Shown here in pieces: positions 42,804 through 54,611 of a DNA stretch of 64,000 bases. The notes beneath the pieces were generated by a model that worked only from the letters and a program-made list of their open reading frames with translations, did not search any database and was not told the DNA's origin. Made by a program: the position numbers and the translations under genes. Origin of the DNA: Beta vulgaris subsp. vulgaris (Eukaryota > Streptophyta > Magnoliopsida > Caryophyllales > Amaranthaceae); NCBI RefSeq assembly GCF_026745355.1, contig NC_079210.1:22977268-23041267 (forward strand), written 5' to 3'. Each line of letters opens with the position of its first letter. The first letter of the stretch is position 1.

Positions 42804-45175
42804 AATGTCTGCTAAAAATTCTGCTTTTAATTCTCAAAATTTATAACAGAATCCTAGTTCAGAATATTTCTTCAACAATTATGATGTTGATTCATCTAAA
42901 CTGGTGAATTATGCTTTTAATGGCACTGGATATAATGATATGAGTATTACATTATCAATAAGAAATAAATTGTGCTTTGTTGATGGATCCTTAAGTAAAC
43001 CATTAGGTACTTTATAAAATTTCAAACTATGGAGCCGTTTTAAGGATTTGGTAATATCCTGGATTTTAAACTCTCTTGAACCTTTAATAAGTAGAAGCGT
43101 TTTATATTTTAAAACAACAAGGGAAATATGGCTTGATCTTGAAGATAGGTTCAGTTAATCCTTAGGACCTCAGTTGTATTTTGTACAACAACAACAAGGA
43201 ATTACTAGTTTCTTTACAAAGATCAAGTTGCTTTGGGATCAGTTAGATGGATTAGATCCATTGCCTTCTTGTGGATGTACTGTTGTGATTGTTCTCTCAC
43301 ACAAAAATCAGAGAAATCTCAATAGAAGCAAATATTGATTCAAATTCTGATGAATATCAATGAGAAATTGGTTCATACAAAAATCACTATACTCATGATG
43401 AGTCCTCTTCCAAAAATTTCTAAAGCATATGGGTTATTGCTACAAGAAGAGACCCACAAAGAGTTAAGTAATCTGAAAATTACTTCGTTGATAATACACA
43501 ATTTTCAGCAGATAAGATGAAGACAAGCCTTATTTCTCCAAGACATTTAACATCATTAGTACAAGAATGATATGTTAGCTAAGAATCAATTGTTCAGTGA
43601 TTATTAAAAAATGAAGAATCGCACAATTGATAAATGCTGGAAGTTTCATGGTTGCCTTAAGGATAACAAATACAAAGGCAAGAGAGTTGATGCATCAGTT
43701 CAATCAAATTGAATGCTTGTTCATGTTTGTTCAGCCAAACCAATTGAATACTTAGAATTACATATTTTTCATATGTTAAAATTGCTCAACCCCGCCCTAT
43801 GATAACTATACCTGATGGTAATAAGATCAAAGTTGAACCTAAAGGTACAATTTATCTAAGAGGTCTTGTTACTCTAGAGAATGTCCTTCACGTTCCAGGC
43901 TTTCAGTTCAACTTAATATCTGTCTCTAAGCTGTGTTATGATGTTAATTGTTCAATATCATTTGTCAAGAATACATGCTTACTTCAGGACCTTTCCTTGA
44001 ATAAGCAAATTATGCTTGGTAGGCCGAAAAAAGGTTTTTACATACCGGATGCTTCTCTTTTGTCACCTATTTTTGCTGACTTGCTAAATCTAATAACAAG
44101 CTTGTGTATACTACTCTTACTTCTGTATGTTCTACTAAGATTGAAAAAGCCAAATTATGGCATTTAAGAATGGGACACATATCATTTGGCAAAATAAAGA
44201 GTGCTAAGGGTCTTGATGTTAAAGGATGTATAGCTAAATGTTTCTGTAATGTTTGTCCTTTAGCAAAACAAATAAGATCTTCCTTTACTGTTAGTTCTAT
44301 TAAGACTACTGAACCATTTGAGTTGTTAGATTTGGATGTATGAGGACCATATGCTATTGCTTACCATTTTAGTTGTATACAGTTTCTTACAATAGTGGAT
44401 GATTATACTAGAATGACATGGACTCATTTTATGAAGCATAAAACAGAACATGTATCCATTATGACCCAATTTTTGCAATACGTCGAGACTCAGTTTGGAT
44501 TGAAAGTTAAACCCTTAAGTCTTTGGTTTTTTATATTACATCTCCACATCTTTTGTTAGAAACTTAAGTTTGGCCCAAGAGCTCAAGTCTGTGTATTCTT
44601 AGGCTATCCTTCAAGCCATAAGGCCTATAAGGTCCTTAATCTCAGCAACAATATAATTGTAATTTCAAGAGACATTCATTTCCATAAAAAGCACTTCCCA
44701 TTTCAATTTTCTTCTAATCCTAAAAATAAATGTTCCACTCAATTTTTCTTTCCTGTCACTACAACAGATTTTTCACCAGCATCTTCTTCCTACATTCATA
44801 CTCCCTCACCCACTTCTTTTGTTGTTCTAGATCACTCTCCAACTCCTTCATTGACCAATCTTTTACTTCTTCTCATAAATCTCCACCTGCAAATCATAAT
44901 ATCACTTCTTCTTAGCCACTTAATCAACCTTCTCCACCAAGAAGATCTTCTAGAGTCATCAAACCTCCTGCTCATTTACATGATTTTGTGTGTTCAACTT
45001 TAGTTACACATTGGTGTAACTTAGTCTCTTATACTTCTTTTTCCTCTTCTCGTAAAGCTCTTGTTGCATCAAATTGAATGTGTTGAACCTACCACTTATA
45101 ATGAAGCTTCTATTAATGATCCTTGGGGGAAAGCTATATTAAAATAAATCACTGCTTTGCAATAGAATGGCTAAC
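42804..45175 (+). pseudogene. Copia gag-pol remnants (second element)
   Basis: Gag starts at 42804 (MSAKNSAFNSQ) and continues with in-frame stops through KLWSRFKDLVISWILNSL and FFTKIKLLWDQLDGL to about 43280. A decayed region follows, then 43799-44167 with the segment before integrase (VLHVPGFQFNLISVSKLC) and 44104-44343 with the integrase zinc finger (LWHLRMGHISFGKI ... CNVCPLAKQ). A core beginning GPYAIAYH / TIVDDYTRMTW follows. The rest of the core is deleted: at about 44520 it jumps to the integrase C-terminal GYPSSHKAYKVLNL region (44590-44700), a Ser/Pro/Thr-rich linker and the first RT residues (YNEASINDPWGKAI, to 45150). No later RT or 3' LTR is present. Confidence 0.8.
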
Positions 45176-45736
45176 TGGTTGTCACAATGTAAGAGAATAC
45201 CGGTCTTAGGTAGCGAGGAGGAGACTGATTTTCACTGGAATCACCCGCAGGCCTTCTGATCCTATGGCGATGTTTTCGCTTAATTAAGCAGCCATAGTCC
45301 GTGCTAGGAAGATAGAATAATTTTAAGTCAGATTGTAAACCAGAGGCCTATTCTTCTTTAATACGAGACAACTACTACTTTTGCTAGCCAGGACATATAT
45401 TAAATTTTTATTTGCTAATGTTCTTACTATTTCTATCCTATTACATGGCCTCATATGGAAGTATATCTTCACAATTATTGCTCCCTCTCTATTGTGCTCT
45501 TTGATTTTTCTTCTCGTTAAATGATCTTATTTGAGTTTTCTTTTTTTCTAAATTGTTGTTTATGAATTTTTGCTCGGATCTGTTTTATTAGATGTTGCAA
45601 TATGAATTTGCGTTTTTTAACAAGAAGTGTGTGATTTTTAAGATTTAAATCTAATATGATATTGAAATGAGAAGTACGCTATTGACAAATTATGTCTCTC
45701 TCTCCTTAATATGTTTTTTTTGCCCATATTGAATTG
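45176..45736. other. Unassigned stretch between two copia elements
   Basis: The segment 45176-45390 is of mixed composition and was not recognised. From 45400 it is T-rich and intron-like. No gene was found. Confidence 0.4.
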
Positions 45737-45776
45737 AGAGGCCTGAACATGGATCATTGATCCACTAATTTCATCA
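45737..45776 (-). repeat. Truncated 3' LTR (40 bp)
   Basis: The first 40 bases after the polypurine tract match the 5' LTR start with one mismatch, then similarity stops at GGCCTCT. The rest of the LTR is missing or replaced, so the element was cut here after insertion. Confidence 0.65.
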
Positions 45777-45783
45777 CTCCCCC

Positions 45784-47918
45784 TCAAGATGGTAGTGAAG
45801 CAGAAGGATGAGCTCCCATCTTGACTAAGAGTTGCTGGTGTTGAGCCACACACAAACTTTTGGTGAGAATGTATGCCAATTGTAGATTAGTAGGAACAGA
45901 ATCAGGTTTAATGACATTTTGAGTCACATTGTCTCTGATGAAGTGGCAATTAAGTTCAACATGTTTAGTGTGTTTGTGGTGAACTGGGTTCACCGCTAGG
46001 GAGAGCGCAGATTGAGTATCACATTTGAGGGTGACAGGAGCGGTAGATTTAATCCCAAGTTCCTTCAATAATTGAGATAGCCACACCACTTCACAAGTTG
46101 TAAGGGCCATAGCCCAGTACCCAGCTTCAGCACTTGACCGAGCAACCACCTTTTGCTTCTTGGTTTTCCATGAGATTGGTGAGTGACCAAGTAACACACC
46201 GAATCCAGTTGTAGATTTTCTAGTGATCGAGCAACCAACCCAATCACTGTCTGAGTAGGCAGTAAGAACTACTGATCCGGGGAAGCACACCTTGACCCGG
46301 AGATGATCTAAGGTACCTTAACACCCTCTTTGCAGCTTGCATATGAGTGGTGGTAGGTTTTTGCATAAATTGGCTCAAGGTGTGAATGGTGAAAGCAATG
46401 TCAGGCCTAGTAATGGTCAAGTAAATAAGCTTGCCTACTAGGTGCTGATAGGGAGTAGGGTCTTTGAGTTGTGCTCCTGAATCTGGGAGAAGTTTGATAT
46501 GTGAGTTCATAGGGAGTTTTAAGGGTTTCACATGCATCGTGGTAAACTCCTTGAGCAAATCTAACACATACTTCTTCTGGGATAGGAAGATGCCTTGCTT
46601 TGTTCTGTCAACTTCAATTCCTAAGAAGTACCTGATATCCCCCAAATCTTTCATATGAAACTGAGTAGCTAAAAAGCTTTTAACTGATTCAATTGCTGCA
46701 ACATCATTTTCAACAAGTAATAAGTCATCTACATATGCTAAAATAGTCACAAATGAAGATCCATCTTCGTTAGTGAACAATGAATAGTCTGCCTTTGACT
46801 GATTGAATCCACACTCTTTCAAGGCTATAGAAAGTTTAGCAAACCACTGGCGTGGGGCCTGCTTGAGCTCATATAGAGATTTTTCTAGTTTGCAACCAAC
46901 TCAGGGTGTGCCTCCTTGTATTCTTTTTCTCCCTGACCTATTACCATCTCACTGTGAGGTCCAGGGTACCCATGTGGCATTTCTATGTACACATCTTTTT
47001 AAATTTGCCCATGGAGGAATGCATTTTTCACGTCCATTTGACATACATGCCATTCATTAAGAGCAGCAACAACAAGCAAGGATCTCACTATGATGAGTTT
47101 GGCAACAGGTGCAAAAGTTTGTTCATAATCAATCCATTTCCTTTGTCTGTTACCCAACACCACCAGTCTAGCTTTCTCTCTTTCTATAGTGCCATCAGGA
47201 TGAACTTTGTTTTAAATAACCACTTGCAACCAATAGCTCTCTTATCTGCAGGAAGAGTTGTGATCTTCCATGTGTTGTTCTTTTCTAAAGTTGTCAGCTC
47301 CTCATTCATAGCCTTCACCCATTTTTCACTTTGAACATCAGATTTGAAAGTTGTACGATCTTCTACTTTCATCACTTGATTAACAAAAGCAGTAAAAGCA
47401 TATGATGCTTCTGAATCTCCCTTATTGACTACAGGGGCTGCTTCAGGCTCCCCCACACCACCTGCTCTTGTGTTGGTGACATAGTTTGAGAGCCATGTTG
47501 GAGGTTTAGATAGTCTGCTGGTCCTTATGGGTTCAGGTGCAGGGACAGGCTTAGTGTGAAATGGAGATTGGATGTGAGTTTGAGTTTCAGTAGGGTCAGC
47601 GACATGTGTTTGTTGTTGTGAAGGGCTGTGAGGCTGATTTGTGTGAGGTTGGATTGTGGCTGTTTGGTTTGTGGTGCTTACAGGTTCAACATCATGATCA
47701 AGGTCACAGCTGTCCAGGGCAGTATCAATATAGGTTTGGCCAGTTGATGTGGTATTAGGCATGGTTGTGGGTAAAGGTTCAAGGTACATTTCTCCTGCAT
47801 TTTTGTTGTATGGAAATACATGTTTTACAAATCTTACATCCCTAGAGACAAAAACTTGTTGAGTTGTCAAATTCAAGAGTTTGTAACCCATTTTCTCACT
47901 TAGATAACCCAAGAACAC
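45784..47918 (-). pseudogene. Copia reverse transcriptase-RNase H, minus strand
   Basis: The frame 47918-47184 begins with the integrase tail (FLGYLSEKMGYKLLNL), a long Pro/Thr/Gln-rich linker, and the RT N-terminus (SEKWVKAMNEELTTLEKNNTW ... [11 protein letters not shown]). After a frameshift, the central RT follows with stops ([25 protein letters not shown]). The frame 46822-46244 carries the catalytic YVDDLLL and [11 protein letters not shown]. RNase H lies in 46290-45784 with [18 protein letters not shown] (usually SSAEAEY) and CDTQSAL motifs, ending at the polypurine tract. At least three lesions are present. Confidence 0.85.
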
Positions 47919-47930
47919 ACATGGGACTCC

Positions 47931-49351
47931 CTATGAAGCAAACTTATCCACACTTCTTGTTGGATTACTAGCAAATGCCAAACATCCAAAACTTCTCAAG
48001 TGGTTATAGTTAGGTTTCTTTCCCACAAGTTTTTCATATGGTGTTGCATTTTTTATGACAGCACTAGGCAGCCTATTTATAATATGAACAGCTGTCAACA
48101 CACAATCACCCCAATAACTCATGGGTAGACCTGCTTGCATTCTTAGAGCCCTAGCCATTTCTAAGACATTTCTATGTTTTCTTTCATCTCTACCATTCTG
48201 TTGTGGTCTGTCCACATAGGATGTCTGATGAATGATCCCTTCTTTGGCAAAATACTCTCTACAAGGTCCATCATCAAATTCAAGGGCGTTGTCAGATCTT
48301 ATTACTTTTATAGATTTTCCAAAGTGATTTTTGGCAAATTTTCAAAACATTTTTACTACTTCCAGGCTTTCAGATTTGAGTTTTAACAAGTACACCCAAG
48401 TGGCTCTAGAAACGTCATCAATCAATGTTAAAAAATACCTATGTTTGATCCTTGTATTTACCCTATAAGGCCCCCAAATGTCCATATGAACAAGGCTAAA
48501 AGGTTCAGATGCCATGGATTCACTTAAGTTATATGGCAGTTTGGTGAATTTTGCCATAGGACAGGTTAAGCAAACACAAGTAGATTCATTAACATCATCC
48601 TTAATACAACCAATCAACTTTAATTTTTTCAAAGGAGCATGCCCAAATCTATTGTGCCACAAGGCATATTCTTCTTTTCTACTTTTTACATAATTAGCAT
48701 ACTTTACACAGGTTTCAGGTTTGCTAACCAATTTTCTTTTCTCTACAGCTTTATTTCTATCTCTTCTCTCTGCCTCTACTAAAGAGTGAGATCTTCTCCT
48801 TGCTTTTTCTACTATTTTCTCTCCCGGCTCATCTACCAGTAAGTACACACCATCATGGACTCTTCCAACTCCCTTAATCTTCTGAGTAACACAATCCTGA
48901 ATCACACAAATATCATTATAGAAAGTCACTTTGCAATTATTTTGCAATATCAACTTGTTTATAGGTAAGAAGTTGTGTTTGAATTCAGGAACACACAACA
49001 CTTCTTTGAGCACCATGTTATTTTTTAGTCTCGCCTCTCGTATGTGAGATATGTTCACAATTTCTTCATTAGGAAGATTAATCCTACGTCTTTAGGACTT
49101 TTGACAGCTTTATCAAGCAAAGTTATGTCAGACACCATATGACTAGATGCTCCTATATCAATCACCCAATGTTTCATTTTAACAGAAGCTATATAACATG
49201 TAAGCATACCTGCAAAGCTACTGTCAAGTTCTTCTTCTGTTTTTGATCCAGGTTTTGATGCAGATGTTAGAAGTTTTAAGAGTTGCTCAATCTGATGTTT
49301 TGTGAGATTTTGAGCACTTTCACTTCCTTCAACTTGAGCATTTCCAGCCAT
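47931..49351 (-). pseudogene. Copia protease-integrase, minus strand
   Basis: The frame 49351-49055 includes the protease active-site region (WVIDIGASSHMV, with DIG in place of the usual DSG). The frame 49058-48342 continues with NFLPINKLILQNNCKVTFY, the integrase zinc finger (LWHNRFGHAPLKKL ... CLTCPMAKF) and the first catalytic aspartate (LIDDVSRATWVYLL). After a break, the second aspartate ([12 protein letters not shown]) is readable near 48290-48250, and the glutamate region appears as [18 protein letters not shown] in 48215-47931, with an Asp-Glu change beside the catalytic residue. The integrase core is thus nearly complete but spread over three frames. Confidence 0.85.
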
Positions 49352-49473
49352 TTATTGCCCCTAGTTCCTTCCTTTACTCCATTTGTTATCCTGAGTCCAC
49401 CCCCTTTTTTCTTTGCCTTGATTTTCACCTCTTTCTTGCATTGTGGATGCAATTTTGGATGTCCTTTAACATA

Positions 49474-50180
49474 CTAACACTTGTCATCTATGTGATTCTT
49501 CTTTCCACACACACTATAATTCTTCTGTTGACCCACACTATACATTGGTGAGGATTCCAAGCTTAGGTTAGATAGACTTAAGACATCTCTCGGCATCTCT
49601 ACTTGCTGCAATGATGCACAAACCTCTTCTATAGTAGGAAGAGGACTCTGAAGGAGTAGTTGACTTCTCTGAGGACTATATTTCTCATGGAGACCATTCA
49701 AAAAATTGGAAGAGTCTTTGCCCCTCCTTGTATTTGTTGAGAATTTGTATGAAGTTATTTACCTCGGTATTAACTTCAGTGATGGGTGAAAGTATGTTGA
49801 GAGCATCCTGTTCTTCCCTAATGCCTCTCATAGTAGCATAATACTCATCAATCTTGGCATCATTCTGCTTCGTTTCATAGATTTCCCTCTTAATCTTGTA
49901 CTTTCTTGAGCCATTTGTAATATTGTAGCCAAGCTATGACCATGTTGTTACATGTGTCCCACTAGTAAGCTTTCTAAGCATCTTCACTCTCCCTCTTTAT
50001 GATTCCTGTGACAAAACCCAGCTTCCTCTTAGCTGCTAGGGATATTTCCATAGACCTTCTCCAGGCTCTATAGTTGTTTGCTCCTTGAAGCTTTTCAGCT
50101 GAGAGAGAATTAGGACCATTAGAGGGGTGGAGATTGAGAGGATGTTGTATATCAGACAGGCTAATCTTTTCTTTAGACAT
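49474..50180 (-). pseudogene. Copia gag, minus strand
   Basis: ATG at 50180 starts a Gag with the LQGANNYRAWRRSMEISLAAKRKLGFVTG segment, which stops near 49974. The central part is in other frames (about 49970-49710). The open frame 49701-49474 encodes NGLHEKYSPQRSQLLLQSPLPTIEEVC and a nucleocapsid motif where the first cysteine of the knuckle reads as tyrosine (YSVCGKKNHIDDKC). Gag packages element RNA; with these breaks it is inactive. Confidence 0.8.
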
Positions 50181-50305
50181 TATGTCTTGGAGAAAGAAGA
50201 TTTATAGGTACAAGATGAATATGGAGGAAAAAAATGAACTAGAGGAATTTTCTAACGAGTCTTCTCTATGATCAGGCAGTCATCTTGTAACCTTCTTTGA
50301 TACCA

Positions 50306-50592
50306 TGATAAGAAAATAAATATGAATGCATGAAATAGAATGATGAGGGCACTGAAAATGACAGGAATGTTTTGAATTTCTTCAAAGTTGATTCTCCTAA
50401 ATACATTCCTTGTTCTTATACTATTTGCTAGCTACTACAAGACAAGACTAGGAAATAAATAGGAAGCTACCTAGGTAGAAGGGCACCTGGACTGTAGCTA
50501 GTACAACTATTAGATCAGCAAGTAGTAGGCCTTTACAAAGGCACATGATATCAGAGGCCAGAACATGGATCATTGATCCACTAATTTCATCA
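50306..50592 (-). repeat. 5' LTR of the minus-strand copia element
   Basis: A 287-bp LTR, on the minus strand from TGATGAAATTAG to TTTTCTTATCA. It is followed by the primer-binding site TGGTATCAAAG (plus-strand 50295-50305). Confidence 0.8.
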
Positions 50593-50838
50593 GATATTAA
50601 TCTAAGCAGCTCTCTGTGTCGTATATATATATATTGCATGGCTTGTTTTCCTTTAATTTCTTGAAATAATAGTAGTGTGTGTTTGAAATCTTAATTGTTA
50701 TGTTCATTTTTTCTTGGGTGTGTTTGAGCTGCCATGATCTCATTTGGCTAGGGTCTTAAGTATGTTGCACGATGAGATGTGTTGATTCCTGTTGAGCTGC
50801 CTAATGTTGGATATTGAAGTTACATTGTGCTCTGTTTC

Positions 50839-51168
50839 ACAAAACGGACAAATAGTGATGACATGGTGCTAAATGCTAAAAATCGAGCCAAAAAGTTTAT
50901 GGAAAGGTTCCTGCTGATGAAGTGCAAGTATCAGGCCTTGAGTGGCCATTCTCTTGCAATTGATGAGTCGAATATGACCGCACAAAGCAAAACTGTGAGA
51001 TTTCCGATATTAGTCCTTAATTGCATATTTGTTACCACATGCCAGAGTGCTTATCTTTTGAACTTGATTTTTGTAGGTTGCCAAGGATTCTAAGTCACCC
51101 TTCTTAAAGTTTGGTTGCAAAATAGCTGATGGAAGATATAATATCCTCCCGAAGTTATTGCTTTAGCA
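50839..51168 (+). other. Possible host exon pair (unrecognised)
   Basis: An open, codon-like stretch (DDMVLNAKNRAKKFMERF ... HSLAIDESN) runs to an apparent splice donor at about 51000 (ACT|GTGAG). An acceptor at TTTTTGTAG (about 51077) resumes the same frame with VAKDSKSPFLKFGCKIADGR before a stop near 51160. The surrounding T-rich DNA looks intronic. It could be part of a host gene disrupted by the copia insertions to its left, or a decayed gene fragment. The protein was not recognised. Confidence 0.35.
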
Positions 51169-51680
51169 TCTTGAAGTGTTTGGTTTGTTTCAAATTTACC
51201 CTTGCTTTTAAAACTCTCTTTTTCAATCTAATATGTTAATGACTCCATGAGATTCTCTACTTTCTAATATTTATACTGTGCTTTATTCAAAAGCCTCATG
51301 GTTTCGTTTTTCCTCTTTGAATGGATGATGCTTAATGAAATTCATAATGCTAAAACTTAAAAGTTGCTGCTTATTTTTTGCTTTAAAGATCTACATATAC
51401 ATGCACCTTGAAAATAATCGCTACTAAAGGAGAAGAGAAAGGTCTCAAATAAATCACAAGAACTTGAAATTCTCTCTGAAAAAAATCCTTCACCATGGCA
51501 AGCCCCTTGCCACCACATATAAAAAACCACTATCCATTGAAGAAAGTGATCAGTTGATCCGATAAAAAAAAAACCTAAACGCAAGATTAATCATCTGATT
51601 TTCCGAAAATCTCCCAATGATGAATTAAAATTTAAACACTACACAAGAGGGTCTTGATCTCTGAGATATGGAAGTGGAGG

Positions 51681-51753
51681 TGTAGATACATAATCGTGTC
51701 TCCCCATTCAGTACTCTATGATGACTAATACACGACTTAAATTGGTCCGAATC
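51681..51753 (+). repeat. Direct repeat, copy 1
   Basis: About 73 bases around GTGTCTCCCCATT and TTAATTGGTCCG-like words are repeated, with about 70 percent identity judged by eye, at 52592-52664. A copia LTR fragment lies between the copies. Confidence 0.6.
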
Positions 51754-51879
51754 GAAGAAAGAATAAAGAACGAAAGTCTAAAATAAAATGTTTTGAGTCC
51801 ATATCCATTTTCTAACTTTCTTTATTAACTCATTTCCAAAAACATTTTTTTATAACTAGTTTTGTTAGTCTAGTATAAA

Positions 51880-52260
51880 CACTAGATAAACTACAAGAGG
51901 GGGGGAGGGGGGGAGGGGGGAGAATTGTAGTTGGGGAGATTTTCAAACTTTTTGCGGAACACACGAAGAACACACGAAGATCCTTTTAACAAGGTTCTCT
52001 TGCTCAATTCTTTAGGAAGAAACCTTGCTCTTTTATTTATAATAGTTCTTACAACTTATTATAAATTAATCCTCACTTAGTGCCTCTAGGAACCAGGATC
52101 CAGTCACCTTGTTCCCCCTGAACACATGACTATGCTTACTTGACTTCACTAGAAGTCTTCTCTTTCTCTCTTTCTCTTTCTCTTTCTCACTCTTGAATAC
52201 AAGAATTTTGTTCTCTCAACCTACACTCGAAAAGTATTACAAGAATAATTGCTTGAAAAG
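51880..52260 (-). repeat. Copia LTR fragment, inverted
   Basis: The reverse complement resembles the 3' end of the long copia LTR at 27.6 kb: TCCGCAAAAAGT, CTACAATTC, a long C-run and CTCTTGTAG in the same order. On the plus strand this gives a run of G tracts (51899-51921). Only part of an LTR is present; no internal region is attached. Confidence 0.6.
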
Positions 52261-52591
52261 TAATAAACCGAAATAAACTTCCTTATACAATAATACAAAT
52301 AATCTGGGAAGTTTTACAACCATTCTGGTTCGTTATCGCGCCATATTAGAGAGTTTAATTTTTCATTATTACATCATTATGTGCTTTGTTTGAGTTGTTT
52401 GCACCTATCTGTTAACATCTTCTTCTATAGTTCATCAGATTGATTGCAGGTATTATCTTGCATACTAACTTGTTTTGTAGAGATTGATGTATATAGATTA
52501 GTTGTAAACTGCAAAGTGTTTAGAATCGTTCTCCGCGTCGACACCGTTACTTTAACTTTTGGTTTCCTAAACCTCAGTCAAAGTGAGGGCT

Positions 52592-52664
52592 TCTATAGAC
52601 ACATAGTCGTGTCTCCCCATTTAAGAATCTGATGGTGGAAGATATTGTGGTCTTAATTGGTCCG
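52592..52664 (+). repeat. Direct repeat, copy 2
   Basis: Partner of 51681-51753. The region 52261-52591 between the LTR fragment and this copy, and 52665-53041 after it, hold no recognisable gene. Confidence 0.6.
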
Positions 52665-53088
52665 GCCCAAGGGCAGAGCAGTCCGAAAAGTCATTCCAAA
52701 ACTATTTCAAAAGTGTTAAAGTCCTATTTTGAAGCCCACTTAATTATTCCTGATGATTAATTGCATTTTGAGCCTAATCCTTTGAAAAAATCTAATAATT
52801 AATTATTCATGATAATTAATTATTTTATTTTAATATTTTCACATATATTTCCATAATTAAGATAGGATTTTCGGAGTTAAAAGATACAAAAAAATCATTA
52901 AAACATGTTTTCTAACAAAGCTGGCAAAACGTGTCAAAGACCAGTCTGGTGCACCAGGCGCACCTTTGTCCAATTGTGTTAGGTGCACCAATCTGAACCT
53001 GATACGTGGCATTATCTGTCAGATAGAGTTTTGCGCCTGGCGCACTACTCTACCCGACGACAATTCTCTTTTCTATCTTCTTTTAAAA

Positions 53089-54611
53089 TGTGTAAAGAAA
53101 TCAATGATGATTTGATGAAGATGAAAGTGGAGATTATGCAGCCTAAAATACAAGCACAGTTGTATGCCTTGGAGTTGAGGCTGACTTTGTTAGAAGAAAT
53201 AAAAGAGGCGCAAGATGAAGACTTGGAGTTGCAAAAGATAGAGAGTGATGCGAAAAAGGGAAAAATCACCGGGATTTGTGATCCACGATGATGGCGCGTT
53301 GAGATTTCAAGGTAGAATTTGTGTTCCTCATAAGGAAGCATTGAAAAAGAGAATTCTAGAAGAAGCTCACAACAATCCTTTTTCTGTTCACCCTGGAGGA
53401 AACAAGCTGTACAAGGATTTAGAGCAAACTTTCTGGTGGAGCATATGAAGCAAGAAGGTGCAGAATTTGTATCTAGATGTTTGACTTGTCAAAGGATAAA
53501 GATCGAACATTAGAGACCTGCAGGATTGTTGCAACCATTAGATGTACCTGCATGAAAATGGGATTCAATTTCGATGGATTTTGTTATGGGATTGCCACCG
53601 TCATTTCTTGGAACGAATTCTAATTGGGTCGTTGTGGATAGATTGACAAAATCCGCACATTTCTTAGCCATTAGAAATAATTGGAGTTTGGATAAGCTAG
53701 CTAAGTTATATATGAGCACAATTGTCAGATTACATGGAGTGCCAAGTTTTATTGTGTCAGATTGTGATTCGAGATTCCAAGCAAAGTTTTGGAAGGAATT
53801 GCAAAAGGCACTTGGTACGCAACTGTATTTTAGTGCAACTTTTCATCCCGCAACAGATGGCCAAACAGAAAGGACCATTCAGACTCTTAAAGATATGTTG
53901 AGAGCATGTATTCTGGATTTTCAAGGAAGTTGGGAGAAATACTTGCCATTGGTGGAATTTTCTTACAACAACAGCTATCAGACTAGCATCCAAATGGCAC
54001 CATATGAAGCACCTTATGGAAGAAGATGTAGAACACCCCTGTGTTTGAGTGACATTGATGAAGCTCGAATGATTGGACCTAACTTGATACAAGAAACAAC
54101 GGAAAAAGTACGATTAATTCAAGCTAGAATGAAAGCTGCACAGAATAGACAAAAGAGTTATGCGGACCGTCGAAGAAGACCATTGGAGTTCGAAGTAGGT
54201 GATCATGTTTTCTTGAAAAATTTTCCTGCTAAGGGTATTATGAGATTTGGTCAAACTGGTAAGATAAGTCCGAGGTACATTGGTCCATATGAGATTCTGG
54301 AACGAGTAAACAAAGGAGCTTATCGATTGGCGTTACCGACTGACTTGGATAAAGTTCATAATGTTTTCCACGTGTCGATGTTGCGGAAGTATGTACCAGA
54401 CCCTAACCATGTGATTAGACACGAACCTTTGTAACTAAAGAAGGATCTGACTTACAAAGAGAGACCGATTGAAATTCTTGATTGTAGAGAAAAGCAACTT
54501 AGAAGCAAAGTGCTTTCTATGGTTAAGATTTTGTGGGCTAATCACACGTCATCAGCCACTTGGGATGTAGAGGATCAGATGAGAACAAAATACCCTCCCT
54601 TGTTTGAATAG
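53089..54611 (+). pseudogene. Chromovirus integrase with chromodomain
   Basis: The end of RNase H and linker are open at 53089-53291. The integrase zinc finger (HNNPFSVHPGGNKLYKDL ... CLTCQR) spans 53370-53500 in two frames. A long open frame 53574-54434 holds the core: MDFVMGLP, VDRLTKSAHFL, IVSDCDSRFQ (usually SDRD) and HPATDGQTERTIQTL with the catalytic glutamate, then the C-terminal GPYEILERVNKGAYRLALP and FHVSMLRKY. After one TAA at 54432-54434 the frame continues as a chromodomain (PIEILDCREKQLRSKVL ... VKILWANH ... ATWDVEDQMRTKYPPLF) ending at 54611. Chromodomains bind marked histones and guide insertion into heterochromatin. Confidence 0.88.

Larger units (their letters stand above)
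45737..50592 (-). mobile_element. Third copia element, minus strand
   Basis: On the minus strand the order is 5' LTR (50592-50306), primer site, gag, protease, integrase, RT, RNase H, a polypurine tract (GAGGGGGAG, 45777-45785) and the first 40 bases of a 3' LTR (45776-45737). This is a nearly full coding region with a handful of stops and frameshifts. Both LTRs start TGATGAAATTAGTGGATC and share the palindrome GGATCATTGATCC. Confidence 0.85.

Noticed and set aside
45176..45400. Possible organelle-derived or structural RNA segment
   Set aside because: Mixed composition stood out from its surroundings, but no gene or rRNA/tRNA feature could be matched.
46803..47334. Plus-strand frames
   Set aside because: They are antisense shadows of the minus-strand copia reverse transcriptase.
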